Shown: positions 16,775 to 25,362, numbered from the stretch's first letter. The stretch is DNA of 64,000 nt from Flavobacterium piscisymbiosum (GCF_020905295.1 NZ_JAJJMM010000001.1:1178001-1242000); one strand, 5' to 3'. Notes: generated by a model from the letters alone, not told the origin. Translations and numbers: made by a program.

Positions 16775-17740
16775 ATGAAAATCGAAACTTACATAGGACA
16801 GTTATTGTATCGTTATCAGTGTGTAACGGTTCCAGGGTTTGGAGCTTTTTTAACCGAAATTCAATCGGCTCAGCTGAATGAAAGCACAAATTCATTTTTT
16901 CCACCCAAAAAAATGATCTCTTTCAATAGCCATCTAAAAAATAATGACGGACTATTAGCAAATCATATCGCTAACTCAGAAAAAACATCTTATGGGTTTG
17001 CTGTAAGTGCTATTGCTTTTGAAGTGGTAAACTGGAAAAAAACATTAGAAGAAAATGGGGTTATTAGCCTGAAAAACATAGGTGAAATTCGTTTAAATGC
17101 AGAGAAAAATATAATTTTTACACCAAACGATCAAACCAATTATTTGGCGACTTCTTTCGGATTAAGTCCGTTTGTTTCTCCACTTGTAAAAAAGGAAAAC
17201 TTCGAGAAAAAAATCAAGGAGATCGAAGAAAGAGAACCTATTGCTTTATATGAAAATGATGAGGAAAGATCTTCTAATTCATTCTTAAAATATGCAGCCA
17301 TTTTTGTTTTGGGATTAGGTATTACAGGAAGTATTGGATATCCTTTGTACCAAAATCAAATAGCAAACAAAACACTTATTGTAGAGAGCGCTGTTCAGAA
17401 AAAGGTACAAAACAAAATACAAGAAGCTACGTTTTTTATTCAGAGTCCATTGCCGGCTGTAACACTTTCTGTTGATTCTGCAAAAGTAGAAGTTGCTGCA
17501 GAAAAAATGATGTCATATCACATTATGGCAGGTGCGTACAGAAGCGAGCAAAATGCAAAAAAAGCTTACAACCAATTGATAAAAGACGGTTTTAAGGCCC
17601 GAATGCTAGGCGAAAACAAACATGGTTTATTCCCTGTTTTATACGGAAGTTACGCTACAATGGCCGAAGCCGAAAAAGCACAAAAAGAAATACAAAAAGG
17701 TGAAAATCCAGATGCCTGGATTCTTGTCGAAACACTATAA
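16775..17740 (+). CDS. HU-like (CCDC81-type) and SPOR domain membrane protein
   Basis: 321 residues from ATG 16775. Residues 1-140 carry two HU-fold modules of the Bacteroidota CCDC81-like type (KIETYIGQLLYRYQCVTVPG, then FNSHLKNNDGLLANHIA and NGVISLKNIGEIRLNAEKN). One transmembrane helix lies near residue 180 (FLKYAAIFVLGLGITGSIGY). The C-terminal 75 residues are a SPOR domain (YHIMAGAYRSEQNAKKAYNQ, then FPVLYGSYATMAEAEKAQ), which binds denuded peptidoglycan at division sites. The topology places the HU part in the cytoplasm and SPOR in the periplasm, so it may tie the nucleoid to the septum. That role is inference. Confidence 0.85.
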   Translation: MKIETYIGQLLYRYQCVTVPGFGAFLTEIQSAQLNESTNSFFPPKKMISFNSHLKNNDGLLANHIANSEKTSYGFAVSAIAFEVVNWKKTLEENGVISLKNIGEIRLNAEKNIIFTPNDQTNYLATSFGLSPFVSPLVKKENFEKKIKEIEEREPIALYENDEERSSNSFLKYAAIFVLGLGITGSIGYPLYQNQIANKTLIVESAVQKKVQNKIQEATFFIQSPLPAVTLSVDSAKVEVAAEKMMSYHIMAGAYRSEQNAKKAYNQLIKDGFKARMLGENKHGLFPVLYGSYATMAEAEKAQKEIQKGENPDAWILVETL

Positions 17741-17745
17741 AAAAA

Positions 17746-17776
17746 AAATCCTATCCGCCGCGATAGGATTTTTTTA
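17746..17776 (+). terminator. Terminator of the HU/SPOR gene
   Basis: ATCCTATC (17748-17755) and GATAGGAT (17762-17769) with loop CGCCGC, then seven T. It belongs to a set of three similar AATCCTA-type hairpins here (also 18320 and 19208). Confidence 0.8.
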
Positions 17777-17868
17777 TGTCTTATTTTATCTTAAAAAAAA
17801 CCTTACCTGGCCTCGCTTCATAAGCGACAATTCTATTTTTGTTCTTAACTTATAAAGAACAAAATACA

Positions 17869-18312
17869 ATGAAAAACACATTAAAACTACTTATCGCATT
17901 TTTATTTATTCTGAATTCCAATTCATTCTTTGCCCAGAAAATAATCACAACTGAAAAGTCTCAGGAAATTGCACAGAAAAAATTAGATAAAGAAGCACAG
18001 ACATCAACAGAAGAATATCGTAAAAAACTGGACAGCGATCAATCACAATTAAAAAAGGAACAGAAGAAGTTAGAAAAACATCAAAAAGACCTTAAAAACG
18101 CTGAAAAGGATCTTGAATCGACCAACAAAAAAATTGAAAAGTTAGAGAATAACAAACAAAAATTAGAGTCAAAAATAAACTCAAGTTCAGTTTCTGCAGA
18201 AGATCTTCAAAAACAACAAATAAAGTTGAAAGAGCATGATCTTGATATTCAAAAACTTAAATTAAAAAAAATAGAACAGCAGAAAAAACTTGAAAAAGTG
18301 AAAGCTGAATAA
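17869..18312 (+). CDS. Exported coiled-coil protein
   Basis: 147 residues from ATG 17869, chosen because it starts a proper signal peptide (MKNTLKLLIAFLFILNSNSF then FAQ). The upstream in-frame ATG at 17839 overlaps a TATTTTTG promoter box (17834-17841). The mature protein is almost wholly charged heptads (KKLDSDQSQLKKEQKKLEKH, DLESTNKKIEKLENNKQKLE), a long coiled coil rich in Lys and Glu. No enzymatic domain is seen. It is likely a periplasmic structural or spacer protein. It forms a single-gene unit closed by a terminator. Confidence 0.65.
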   Translation: MKNTLKLLIAFLFILNSNSFFAQKIITTEKSQEIAQKKLDKEAQTSTEEYRKKLDSDQSQLKKEQKKLEKHQKDLKNAEKDLESTNKKIEKLENNKQKLESKINSSSVSAEDLQKQQIKLKEHDLDIQKLKLKKIEQQKKLEKVKAE

Positions 18313-18319
18313 TAAAATA

Positions 18320-18350
18320 AAATCCTACTCGGCGCGAGTAGGATTTTTTG
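18320..18350. terminator. Bidirectional terminator
   Basis: ATCCTACTC (18322-18330) pairs with GAGTAGGAT (18336-18344), with A-run and T-run on either side. It lies between two convergent genes and serves both. Confidence 0.8.
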
Positions 18351-18351
18351 T

Positions 18352-19110
18352 TTAACGTGAAACAATTTTAGCATCCTGAGAAAGAGTAACTTTAGTGCCC
18401 TTATAAATTCGCAATCTCGCCGGAGGCGAATTTTTTTCGCCCAAAACGATGATTGCACATTCGTAAATAAAACCGTCTTTTTTGAATTCATACTGATGAT
18501 TTCCTCCAATTCCTTCTACAACCAATTCGCCGCCATTAATCACCAAGTCAGGCTTCTGCGTCATTTCTTTTTTGATTGACCACGAAGCATAGCGATAATT
18601 ATTATTTCCTAAATTATCAATTCTGATCTTGAATTCAGATGTCTCCAGAATACAAATTGGAGTCTGAAAGAAAGCAATACTAGGATCGAGCGACTTTTTT
18701 TGAGAAGCAATAAGTTTATTTCTAAATTCGGTTTCAGCTTTTGATTGATAATTTACTGCTGTTAAACGTCCGTCAATATCAAGCCAGATGCTGTCGTGAT
18801 TTAGCATTATGCCACGTAAACCCATATCATTCCAGCCTTTTGTTGGAGTAGATTTTATGATTTCATTTCTTAAAGTTGCATCAAATATTTCAGCATATCG
18901 CTTTACAAAATCTGATTTATTTGCAACATCAGGTAATGGATAATCCCGCTTGAGCGGATAAACTACCCAATCGCCAAGAGCTTCTTTGTTGTCACTTTTT
19001 ACATTATCAATGAACTTTTTGACAAATTTCTGATACTCCATTTTCGATTCCTGACCAACAGCAAAACTGCTGCAAAAAATCAATGCTATTAAAAACACCT
19101 TTCTATTCAT
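18352..19110 (-). CDS. Exported protein, paralog of the upstream gene
   Basis: 252 residues with signal peptide MNRKVFLIALIFCSSFAVGQ. It is clearly homologous along its length to the neighbour at 19243-20001: shared YQKFVK-FIDNVK-D-KEA near the start, FVKRYAEIFDA, RGIMLN, YQSK, RIDxLGNxNYRYASWSIK, and a common end (LxQDAKIVxR). I do not recognise a named family. The repeated RYASWSIK and GGELV/TNGKW segments suggest a beta-rich C-terminal half, perhaps a binding domain. It is the distal member of a tandem duplication but has its own promoter-like sequence and shares a terminator with the convergent coiled-coil gene. Confidence 0.65.
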   Translation of the reverse strand: MNRKVFLIALIFCSSFAVGQESKMEYQKFVKKFIDNVKSDNKEALGDWVVYPLKRDYPLPDVANKSDFVKRYAEIFDATLRNEIIKSTPTKGWNDMGLRGIMLNHDSIWLDIDGRLTAVNYQSKAETEFRNKLIASQKKSLDPSIAFFQTPICILETSEFKIRIDNLGNNNYRYASWSIKKEMTQKPDLVINGGELVVEGIGGNHQYEFKKDGFIYECAIIVLGEKNSPPARLRIYKGTKVTLSQDAKIVSR

Positions 19111-19152
19111 ATTAAAACATTTTTAATTTGTTATTAATCTGACAATTACAAT

Positions 19153-19185
19153 CAAATATAAATAATTTATAATCGCTTTGAACAA
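19153..19185 (-). promoter_or_regulatory. Possible promoter of the 19110 gene
   Basis: On the minus strand TTG (19185-19183), 22 bp, TATATTTG (19160-19153). The spacing is at the long end. It lies about 43 bp upstream of the ATG. Confidence 0.4.
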
Positions 19186-19207
19186 ACTCAAAATACATAC
19201 CAAACAA

Positions 19208-19241
19208 AAAATCCTATTCGACGTAACGAATAGGATTTTTG
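19208..19241 (-). terminator. Terminator of the 20001 gene
   Basis: ATCCTATTCG (19211-19220) and CGAATAGGAT (19227-19236) form a 10-bp stem. Read leftward it is followed by a T-run. It is the third hairpin of the AATCCTA type in 1.5 kb. Confidence 0.75.
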
Positions 19242-19242
19242 T

Positions 19243-20001
19243 TTAACGTGGAACAATTTTAGCGTCCTGATTGAGAATTTCTTTCCCATTTTGATAAATG
19301 GTTAAATTCGCTGGTGCTGAATCTTTTGTACCCAAAACAGTAATATAACACTGATAAAGAAAATTTCCTTTTTTGAAATCGTAATGATTATTTCCTCCAG
19401 TTCCGTCCCGAAACCATTTCCCGTTGGTGATAATTAAATCTGGTTTTTCGCTCATGGATTGCTTTATTGACCACGAAGCATATCTGTAATTATCATTTCC
19501 CAAATCATCAATTCGGACTCTGAATTTAGATGTTTCTAAAATTACTTCCGGCGCTTTAAACTTTGCAATCGATGGGTGAAGTTTGTTTTTTTCAGAAGCT
19601 ATCAACTTATTTTTGAGATCATTTTCAACTTTGGACTGATAACTAATAGAAAAAACTTTCCCATCAGTATCCATCCACATAGTTCCCTGATTTAGCATTA
19701 TGCCTCTCCAACCCACTTCTGACCAGTCTTTTGCAGGATCCGATTTAGAAATTTCGGCTTTCAGTTTAGCATCAAAAATTTCAGCATATCGCTTTACAAA
19801 CTCTGCTTTATTCTTGATACTTGGAATTGGATTTTCTCTTCTTAAAGGATATTTAATCGCCGTAGCTACAGCCTCTTTTCTGTCGTTTTTTACATTATCA
19901 ATAAAACTTTTAACGAACTTTTGATATTGCGGTTTCAGGTCCTGCCCTGAGACATTTTGAATGGAAATGCCTATGAATAAGATATATAATAGTTTTTTCA
20001 T
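19243..20001 (-). CDS. Exported protein, first of a tandem paralog pair
   Basis: 252 residues from the ATG at 20001, chosen because it opens a signal peptide (MKKLLYILFIGISIQNVSGQ). An ATG at 20040 would put 13 non-signal residues in front. It shares the whole architecture of the 18352-19110 product, including YQKFVKSFIDNVKNDRKEAV and RIDDLGNDNYRYASWSIKQS, and an identical length, so the pair arose by tandem duplication and then diverged. No catalytic motif is evident. Both are probably periplasmic. The name and role are unknown. Confidence 0.65.
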   Translation of the reverse strand: MKKLLYILFIGISIQNVSGQDLKPQYQKFVKSFIDNVKNDRKEAVATAIKYPLRRENPIPSIKNKAEFVKRYAEIFDAKLKAEISKSDPAKDWSEVGWRGIMLNQGTMWMDTDGKVFSISYQSKVENDLKNKLIASEKNKLHPSIAKFKAPEVILETSKFRVRIDDLGNDNYRYASWSIKQSMSEKPDLIITNGKWFRDGTGGNNHYDFKKGNFLYQCYITVLGTKDSAPANLTIYQNGKEILNQDAKIVPR

Positions 20002-20040
20002 GTTTTCTATTTTACATAATGTTTTTATAATTGATTCCAA

Positions 20041-20314
20041 ATTCCAAACACTAAGTTACAAAATTTAAAATCTATCCCGAGAATTCGGCCAATGTCATTA
20101 ATTTTAAGGGGAAATCTATAAAATTATATAACCTTTTAATCAAGAAAGTAATTTGAAAAATCCGTTTTCATCAGCGTTTTCGCTTTAGCGAATCAGTAAA
20201 ATCAGTGTCTGATTTTGACGCAGATGAAACAGATTTACTTTGCAAAAACAGATAAAAACAGATTTGATTGCAATAATTTTATTTTCTAAAACTTAACTTA
20301 ATACGAGACTAAAA
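20041..20314. other. Spacer with degenerate ACAGATT-type repeat
   Basis: Between about 20160 and 20265 runs sequence rich in AAACAGATT, CAGATGAAACAGATT and a small palindrome (AAATCAGTGTCTGATTTT). It resembles the dispersed CACAGATT family seen at 9947. No gene is seen. Confidence 0.45.
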
Positions 20315-22594
20315 TCAATTGATACTGGCTTTGAACATTTTAAGTTCATCCCACGTAAATTCATCTCCATGTTTTTCCTTCAACGGACTCAATGATTCCT
20401 CCTGATAAAATTCAAAAGCTTCACGCAAAGCCAGGATTTTATCGTATGGCAAAACATCTGAGATCTCTACTTTTTTAGCCTGAATCAATTTAACCAAATG
20501 CATTTCAACAGTTTGCACAGTTAACTTGCGAATTCGGGCAATATCTTCTATCGAATTTTTTTCCAGCCATAAATCATGCGTTTCTTCGATGGTCGTTTTC
20601 TTGTCGGCCTTTGGTACGCTTTTGTCCAATTTACGAGCTGTATAACGCACTACAGGTTCTTCAGATTTAAAAATATCAGTATTCGACATATTAAAATCCT
20701 CGCGAATCTTTGCAACCTTATCTAATTTGTAGTTTTTAATCGCTGTAGACGACAATTTCTCTTTACAGATGGTTTCGCCTGCCACAACAATTTCTATTAG
20801 CAATTTGGCCTTCATTAAGCGCAAAACAGCTTTGGTTTGCAAATCATCCAAAAAAGCCAGCTCTTCATAAAACTCTTTTACTTTTTTAAACTTCTGGATT
20901 TCGGCCATTTTATTCAAAAGATCGGTCACCAGTTTGTCCATTGGTTTAAAAAAATAATCATAGGCCGCCACTACCCTTTCCTGCACAAAAATTAGATCAA
21001 CGGTTTCTTTATTAAAAATTTTATTGAGTTGATGTACAAATTTCTGCGAAGGATCTATCAGCGAATCGATAGTTTCCAAACGCTTGTGAGCCCAAACAGA
21101 ATGTTTTGATTTTTCTGATGCAACAGCATTTTCGTTATAACTAAAACGGTGATTGCGCCATTCCTGAGCCAAATCGGCCCAATTGAAACTGTTAATCAAA
21201 TAGTTATGAATAAAATTCTTTGTTTCAAAATGCAATGAATTTTTTAAAACTTCTTCTGTCGCTTTGTTCAAAGCGTAATCCATCACATCCTGATCATTCG
21301 AAATACCATTCATTTGTAGCGGAGAAAGCAAAATAAGCCCGTTTAAGGACGTTAAACGCGACAAGGCAACGTATGCCTGTCCTGGCAAAAAAACTTGCGA
21401 TACGTCGAGCGCAGCTTTCTCAAAAGTTAAGCCCTGGCTTTTGTGTACTGTAATTGCCCACGCCAATTTAAGCGGATAATGGGCAAATGTGCCCAGAACT
21501 TCTTCTTCAACTTCTTTGGTAAGATCGTTTACTTTGTATCGAATATTTTTCCACTCGTACTTCTCCACTTCAATGGTCTTATCTTCTTCTGGAAAATGTA
21601 TGAAGATTTCTTCTGGCGAAAGTGATTTAACAACGCCCATTTTTCCGTTGAAGTAACGTTTCTCAAAAGACAAATCGTTCTTGACAAACATGACCTGAGC
21701 GCCCACTTTTAGTTTTAAATTTTCTTCAACCGGAAAAATTTTCTCCGGAAAATCGCCCACAATAAAGGGCTGATAAGCGAATTCATTTCCGGCTAAATCG
21801 CCAATTGCCTGTTCGTTAATCGAATCGGCCTTAGCATTATGCGTGGTAAGTGTAATATATCCCGGATTATTTTTTAAGTCGAAATCCGGCTTAACATATT
21901 CGTTTAAAACCTGAATATCCTGAGGCGTAATCTGATTGTTTCTAAGATTGTTCAAAACCGAAATAAAAGTATCATCAGACTGACGATAAATCTTTGATAA
22001 TTCGATATATAGCGGTGGAAACTGCTGAATTACATGCGAATGGAAAAAGAATTTTCCTTTGTAATAATTGCGTAAAGTTCTCCATTCTTCGTCCCTGATT
22101 ACTGGCGGAAGTTGCAATAAATCGCCAATAAAAAGCACCTGAACTCCACCAAAAGGACGCGAAATTTTACGAACAGTCTGCATCATAAAATCGATAGCAT
22201 CCAGTAAATCAGCGCGAAGCATACTGACTTCATCAATAATCAAAAGTTCCATGTTTTTGATCACATTACGCTTAACATTATTCATTTTAAAATGTCGGCG
22301 CAAGGTCTCTTTATTCTCAAATTTGACCGTTTCAGTAAACTGAGAAGCGTCTTCATAGGACGGAATAAAAGCCGAAAATGGCAACTGAAACATAGAGTGA
22401 ATCGTAACTCCGCCGGCATTCAGTGCCGCAATTCCCGTTGGTGCTACCACTACAGTATTTTTGTGCGTTGTGGCAATGATTTCGCGCAAAAGCGTTGTTT
22501 TTCCTGTTCCTGCTTTACCAGTCAGGAAGATCGATTTTTGCGTTTGATTGATGAATTGTAAGGTGTAAGCAGCTGCTTCTGTAACGTTTTGCAT
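20315..22594 (-). CDS. PIF1-like superfamily 1B DNA helicase with C-terminal HTH
   Basis: 759 residues. Walker A FLTGKAGTGKTTLLREI is at about residue 23, motif Ia VVVAPTGIAALNAGGVTIHS follows, Walker B is LLIIDEVSMLRADLLDAID, and VLFIGDLLQLPPV is motif III. Late motifs include TVHKSQGLTFEKAALDVS and GQAYVALSRLTSLNGL. This is the PIF1/RecD-like 5'-to-3' helicase family. The last 170 residues contain a helix-turn-helix (HDLWLEKNSIEDIARIRKLT) as in many bacterial RecD2/PIF1 and RecQ-like helicases of this phylum. A likely role is resolving G-quadruplex, D-loop or stalled-fork structures. It is a single leftward gene. Confidence 0.88.
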   Translation of the reverse strand: MQNVTEAAAYTLQFINQTQKSIFLTGKAGTGKTTLLREIIATTHKNTVVVAPTGIAALNAGGVTIHSMFQLPFSAFIPSYEDASQFTETVKFENKETLRRHFKMNNVKRNVIKNMELLIIDEVSMLRADLLDAIDFMMQTVRKISRPFGGVQVLFIGDLLQLPPVIRDEEWRTLRNYYKGKFFFHSHVIQQFPPLYIELSKIYRQSDDTFISVLNNLRNNQITPQDIQVLNEYVKPDFDLKNNPGYITLTTHNAKADSINEQAIGDLAGNEFAYQPFIVGDFPEKIFPVEENLKLKVGAQVMFVKNDLSFEKRYFNGKMGVVKSLSPEEIFIHFPEEDKTIEVEKYEWKNIRYKVNDLTKEVEEEVLGTFAHYPLKLAWAITVHKSQGLTFEKAALDVSQVFLPGQAYVALSRLTSLNGLILLSPLQMNGISNDQDVMDYALNKATEEVLKNSLHFETKNFIHNYLINSFNWADLAQEWRNHRFSYNENAVASEKSKHSVWAHKRLETIDSLIDPSQKFVHQLNKIFNKETVDLIFVQERVVAAYDYFFKPMDKLVTDLLNKMAEIQKFKKVKEFYEELAFLDDLQTKAVLRLMKAKLLIEIVVAGETICKEKLSSTAIKNYKLDKVAKIREDFNMSNTDIFKSEEPVVRYTARKLDKSVPKADKKTTIEETHDLWLEKNSIEDIARIRKLTVQTVEMHLVKLIQAKKVEISDVLPYDKILALREAFEFYQEESLSPLKEKHGDEFTWDELKMFKASIN

Positions 22595-22637
22595 TGGGCG
22601 TGTATTGAAAAACTAAAAGTATCGCATTTTTATAAAA

Positions 22638-22676
22638 GAAAAAACCTAAATCTTGACAGATTTAGGTTTTTAAATT
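22638..22676 (-). terminator. Terminator of the OmpH-like gene
   Basis: AAAACCTAAATC (22641-22652) and GATTTAGGTTTT (22659-22670) are a perfect 12-bp stem with loop TTGACA, with T-rich sequence on the minus strand, between the OmpH-like gene and the helicase gene. Confidence 0.8.
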
Positions 22677-22694
22677 TAGTTAGTTAGTTTGGTA

Positions 22695-23276
22695 TTATTT
22701 TTTAGCAGCTTCTCCTTCTTTTACTGCCGGTTTTTCTTCTGATTTTGGGCTTGATTTATATTTATCATTCAGAGCTTTAATGATATCTTTTGTAATATCA
22801 TATTTCTCTTCAGCGTATAAAATCGAAGCAGCATCACCAGTACCGTAGATATAAGAATAACCGTTTTTCTTACCGTAATCTTTGATGAATTTTTTCACTC
22901 CACTTACTAGAGAATCCATTTCAACACCACTTTCTTGTTGTAATTGTTGAGACAAAGCTTGTTGAGCATAACCTAATTGTTGCTCTCTTTTTTGCAATTC
23001 AGCACCTCTTTGTTGAGCCCAAGCCTGACCGTTTGCCTGTGCCTGACTTTGAAAATTAGCAGCGTCTTGTTTAAAACGTGTAATCTCGGCTTGTAGTTGT
23101 CTTCCTTTTTCTTCAGCTTGCCCTTTGTATTTTGCTTCAAGGTCTTTTGCTTCAGTGTACTCTTTCATTAAAATTGAAGTATCTACGTAAGCTGTTTTTA
23201 CTTCCTTTACTTCTGCAGTTTTAGTACATGAAACGGCGAAAATTGAAAGTGCGATAATTACTAATGCTTTTTTCAT
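22695..23276 (-). CDS. OmpH/Skp-family periplasmic chaperone, predicted lipoprotein
   Basis: 193 residues from ATG 23276. An upstream in-frame ATG at 23342 overlaps the promoter. The signal peptide ends in a lipobox (LSIFAVSC), so Cys18 is probably lipidated. The rest follows the OmpH pattern: a strand KTAYVDTSILMKEYTEAK, a long coiled-coil hairpin rich in Gln, Ala and Lys, then a return strand and helix (VSGVKKFIKDYGKKNGYSYI, then ILYAEEKYDITKDIIKALND). Skp-like proteins hold outer-membrane proteins in the periplasm. The lipid anchor is unlike E. coli Skp but common for Bacteroidota paralogs. Confidence 0.82.
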   Translation of the reverse strand: MKKALVIIALSIFAVSCTKTAEVKEVKTAYVDTSILMKEYTEAKDLEAKYKGQAEEKGRQLQAEITRFKQDAANFQSQAQANGQAWAQQRGAELQKREQQLGYAQQALSQQLQQESGVEMDSLVSGVKKFIKDYGKKNGYSYIYGTGDAASILYAEEKYDITKDIIKALNDKYKSSPKSEEKPAVKEGEAAKK

Positions 23277-23310
23277 TTTTTGAATTTCTAATTTTTTAAT
23301 GTATTGAAGA

Positions 23311-23339
23311 CAAAAATATAAAAAAATAAATAGCATCAA
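23311..23339 (-). promoter_or_regulatory. Promoter of the OmpH-like gene
   Basis: On the minus strand TTG (23339-23337), 18 bp, TATTTTTG (23318-23311), 34 bp ahead of the ATG at 23276. It rules out the longer start at 23342. Confidence 0.65.
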
Positions 23340-23367
23340 CATAAAGTTTAAAAAATGCTAGAATTTT

Positions 23368-23542
23368 ATGATATTGTTTTTATTTATGGAAAGAAAAATG
23401 TCAATAATTCTACCCTATCAAAAGTGGCTTTCATAGCTTTTATTAGAAACATGATCTCAATAAAGACATAATTACTCCTCATTTGAACTAAAAAACCGCC
23501 AGAAACACGCTTATTTTACGTTTTAGTCCTTTTTTTAAGCCT
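23368..23542. repeat. Direct repeat copy 1, about 175 bp
   Basis: Shares with 23806-23979 the words ATTGTTTTTATTTATGGA, then CTATCAAAAGTGGCTTTCAT, AGCTTTTATTAGAAA and GATCTCAA-AAAGACATAATTA, and the end CGCCAGAAA-CGCTTA. No ORF is present. Part of a 617-bp gene-free spacer. Confidence 0.75.
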
Positions 23543-23805
23543 AAAAGAATCTTGTTTGCCTATTTTTTCAAATTGATGTTTTTTAAAATTCATAACGGCA
23601 GAAAAATGTTAAAAAAATCATTTTGTCTTTTGAAATTTTAAAAATACAAATTGGATTAACAACATTTTTAAAAACTCCATTTCCAAAAAAAATTAAAATA
23701 CATTTTCGAAAAAATTAAAATTAATAACAATTTTCATCTTCATCATTTCAAAATTTAAAATCAGAAAAATTCAGCCTTAAAATTTCAAAAAACGCACGTT
23801 TTTTA

Positions 23806-23979
23806 TGGTATTGTTTTTATTTATGGAAGCTTCCTAAAGCATAAAAAACCACTATCAAAAGTGGCTTTCATAGCTTTTATTAGAAAGATGATCTCAAAAA
23901 AGACATAATTAGTCCTCACTCACACAAAGAAAACGCCAGAAATGCGCTTAAATTGCGTTTTACTTATTTTTTAAGACAT
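23806..23979. repeat. Direct repeat copy 2, overlapping the methyltransferase 3' end
   Basis: The second copy, 438 bp from the first. Here CCACT and AGTGG (about 23850-23865) form a small hairpin that copy 1 lacks. Its right end covers the last six or so codons of the methyltransferase gene (stop at 23960). Confidence 0.75.
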
Positions 23980-24808
23980 AAATGTGCGATGAATACTCTT
24001 TTGTACTCCCCGCTTTCAAATTTGATTTTAAACCAACAAAAAAAGCACTGATGTAATTCATTTTTCCGGTTTTGTATTTTTCAGATAATAAACTCACATA
24101 AAAAGAATCAAATTTCATCGGAAGTACTTTTTCTAATTTCATGTCTACTTTTTCAAAAAGTGACTGAATCGCTTTTTTGGAGAAATGCCAAAAGTGAATT
24201 GGCACATCATAAGCTGCCCAAAAAGTTTTATAATGTTGCGCGTCGTAAGATTTAAAATTTGGAACCGCAACAATTAATGTTCCAGTTGGTTTTAATAAAC
24301 GCTTCAATTCCTGAATTTGGAATTCTAAATTAGGAACGTGTTCTAAAACGTGCCACATTGTAATTACGTCAAATGAATTATTTTGAAGTGCTCCAATTTC
24401 GTTCACGAAAGAAATCCCTTTTTGTATCGCAATATTTTTTGCTCTTTCGCTTGGCTCTACTCCAACAGTTTCCCAACCATCATTTTTTGCTGTCAACAAA
24501 AAATCTCCGGTTCCTGCACCAATATCTAAAATTCTTCCTTTTTGAGATTGTTCGCCATTGATTAAATTCAATTTATTTTTTAAAGCGATATTTTTCACAA
24601 AGTGATATGCTTTTTCAAATAGCGAACGTTTGTTATCCGTGTGCGAAATATAATCTTCACTTTCATAATATTTTCCAAGATTATCTGAATCTGGTTGTGG
24701 AGATGTTATTAGCATATCTAAAGTTTCATCATGATACAATTCGAAAATTTCTTTAGATACAGAATGGTCTTTTACAGTAAGAAAATGTTTTTTGTTTAAA
24801 ACGTCCAT
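23960..24808 (-). CDS. Class I SAM-dependent methyltransferase
   Basis: 282 residues. Motif I RILDIGAGTGDFLLTAKNDG is near residue 90, followed by the acidic ribose-binding VGVEPSERAK and motif IV FDVITMWHVLEHVPNLEFQI. The C-terminal half (PNFKSYDAQHYKTFWAAYDV, then IHFWHFSKKAIQSLFEKV) is the usual Methyltransf_23 cap of surface-sugar or lipid-modifying enzymes. The substrate cannot be read from the sequence. It stands alone on the minus strand with a 3' end shared with a direct repeat. Confidence 0.82.
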   Translation of the reverse strand: MDVLNKKHFLTVKDHSVSKEIFELYHDETLDMLITSPQPDSDNLGKYYESEDYISHTDNKRSLFEKAYHFVKNIALKNKLNLINGEQSQKGRILDIGAGTGDFLLTAKNDGWETVGVEPSERAKNIAIQKGISFVNEIGALQNNSFDVITMWHVLEHVPNLEFQIQELKRLLKPTGTLIVAVPNFKSYDAQHYKTFWAAYDVPIHFWHFSKKAIQSLFEKVDMKLEKVLPMKFDSFYVSLLSEKYKTGKMNYISAFFVGLKSNLKAGSTKEYSSHIYVLKNK

Positions 24809-24846
24809 TTTTTAAATTATAGGTATTTGGTTGAATTACATAGCAA

Positions 24847-24880
24847 ACCCTAAAAGCTGAATTTCGGCTTTTAGGGTTTT
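24847..24880. terminator. Terminator-like hairpin
   Basis: CCCTAAAAGC (24848-24857) and GCTTTTAGGG (24867-24876) form a stem between two leftward genes. The T-run is on the plus side, so as a terminator for the GNAT gene on the minus strand it is weak. Confidence 0.5.
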
Positions 24881-24897
24881 ATTTTTATATTATTTTA

Positions 24898-25362
24898 TTA
24901 GCGTTTCCAATTTATTTTTACGCCTGACATTTTTTCGTTTTCAATTCTAATCTCTTTACAAATCGTAAAACCGTTCTTGATATAAAACGGCATTGGAGAT
25001 TTGTACAATGTTGCATTTTGTTTTACTTCATTTTCATGATCAATAACCCAACCATTCAAACTTGAATTATTCTTTTTTATTTCATTCATCAAAAGCGAAC
25101 CGTTTCCTTTGCCATGTATTTCACTATTTAAAATTATAGCAAACCAATTTTCGTCTTCCCTTAAAAAAGTAAAAGTCCAACCATTAATTTTATCTGAATC
25201 ATCAAATAACAAATAATGTTTGGTTTCTGAAAGTCCGTTCAAATATAATTCGAAATCATCGATCGTTTTTAAATTCAATTTTGCCGGATATTCATTATTC
25301 CAAAGTTGCATTAAGGAATCTTTTTGTTCCAAAGACAAAACTTGCGTTTCAATAATTTTCAT
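24898..25362 (-). CDS. GNAT-type N-acetyltransferase-like protein
   Basis: 154 residues. The core is NGWTFTFLREDENWFAIILN followed by SEIHGKGNGSLLMNEIKKNN, a recognisable GNAT motif A (Q/RxxGxG/A replaced by HGKGNG), and a late PFYIKNGFTICKEIR strand-helix. It probably transfers an acyl group from acyl-CoA to a small molecule or protein N-terminus. Substrate unknown. A single leftward gene preceded by a dispersed inverted-repeat element. Confidence 0.72.
   Translation of the reverse strand: MKIIETQVLSLEQKDSLMQLWNNEYPAKLNLKTIDDFELYLNGLSETKHYLLFDDSDKINGWTFTFLREDENWFAIILNSEIHGKGNGSLLMNEIKKNNSSLNGWVIDHENEVKQNATLYKSPMPFYIKNGFTICKEIRIENEKMSGVKINWKR

Noticed and set aside
23343..23959. A hidden protein gene in the spacer before the methyltransferase
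   Set aside because: All six frames are broken by stops; the conserved blocks are non-coding repeat copies.
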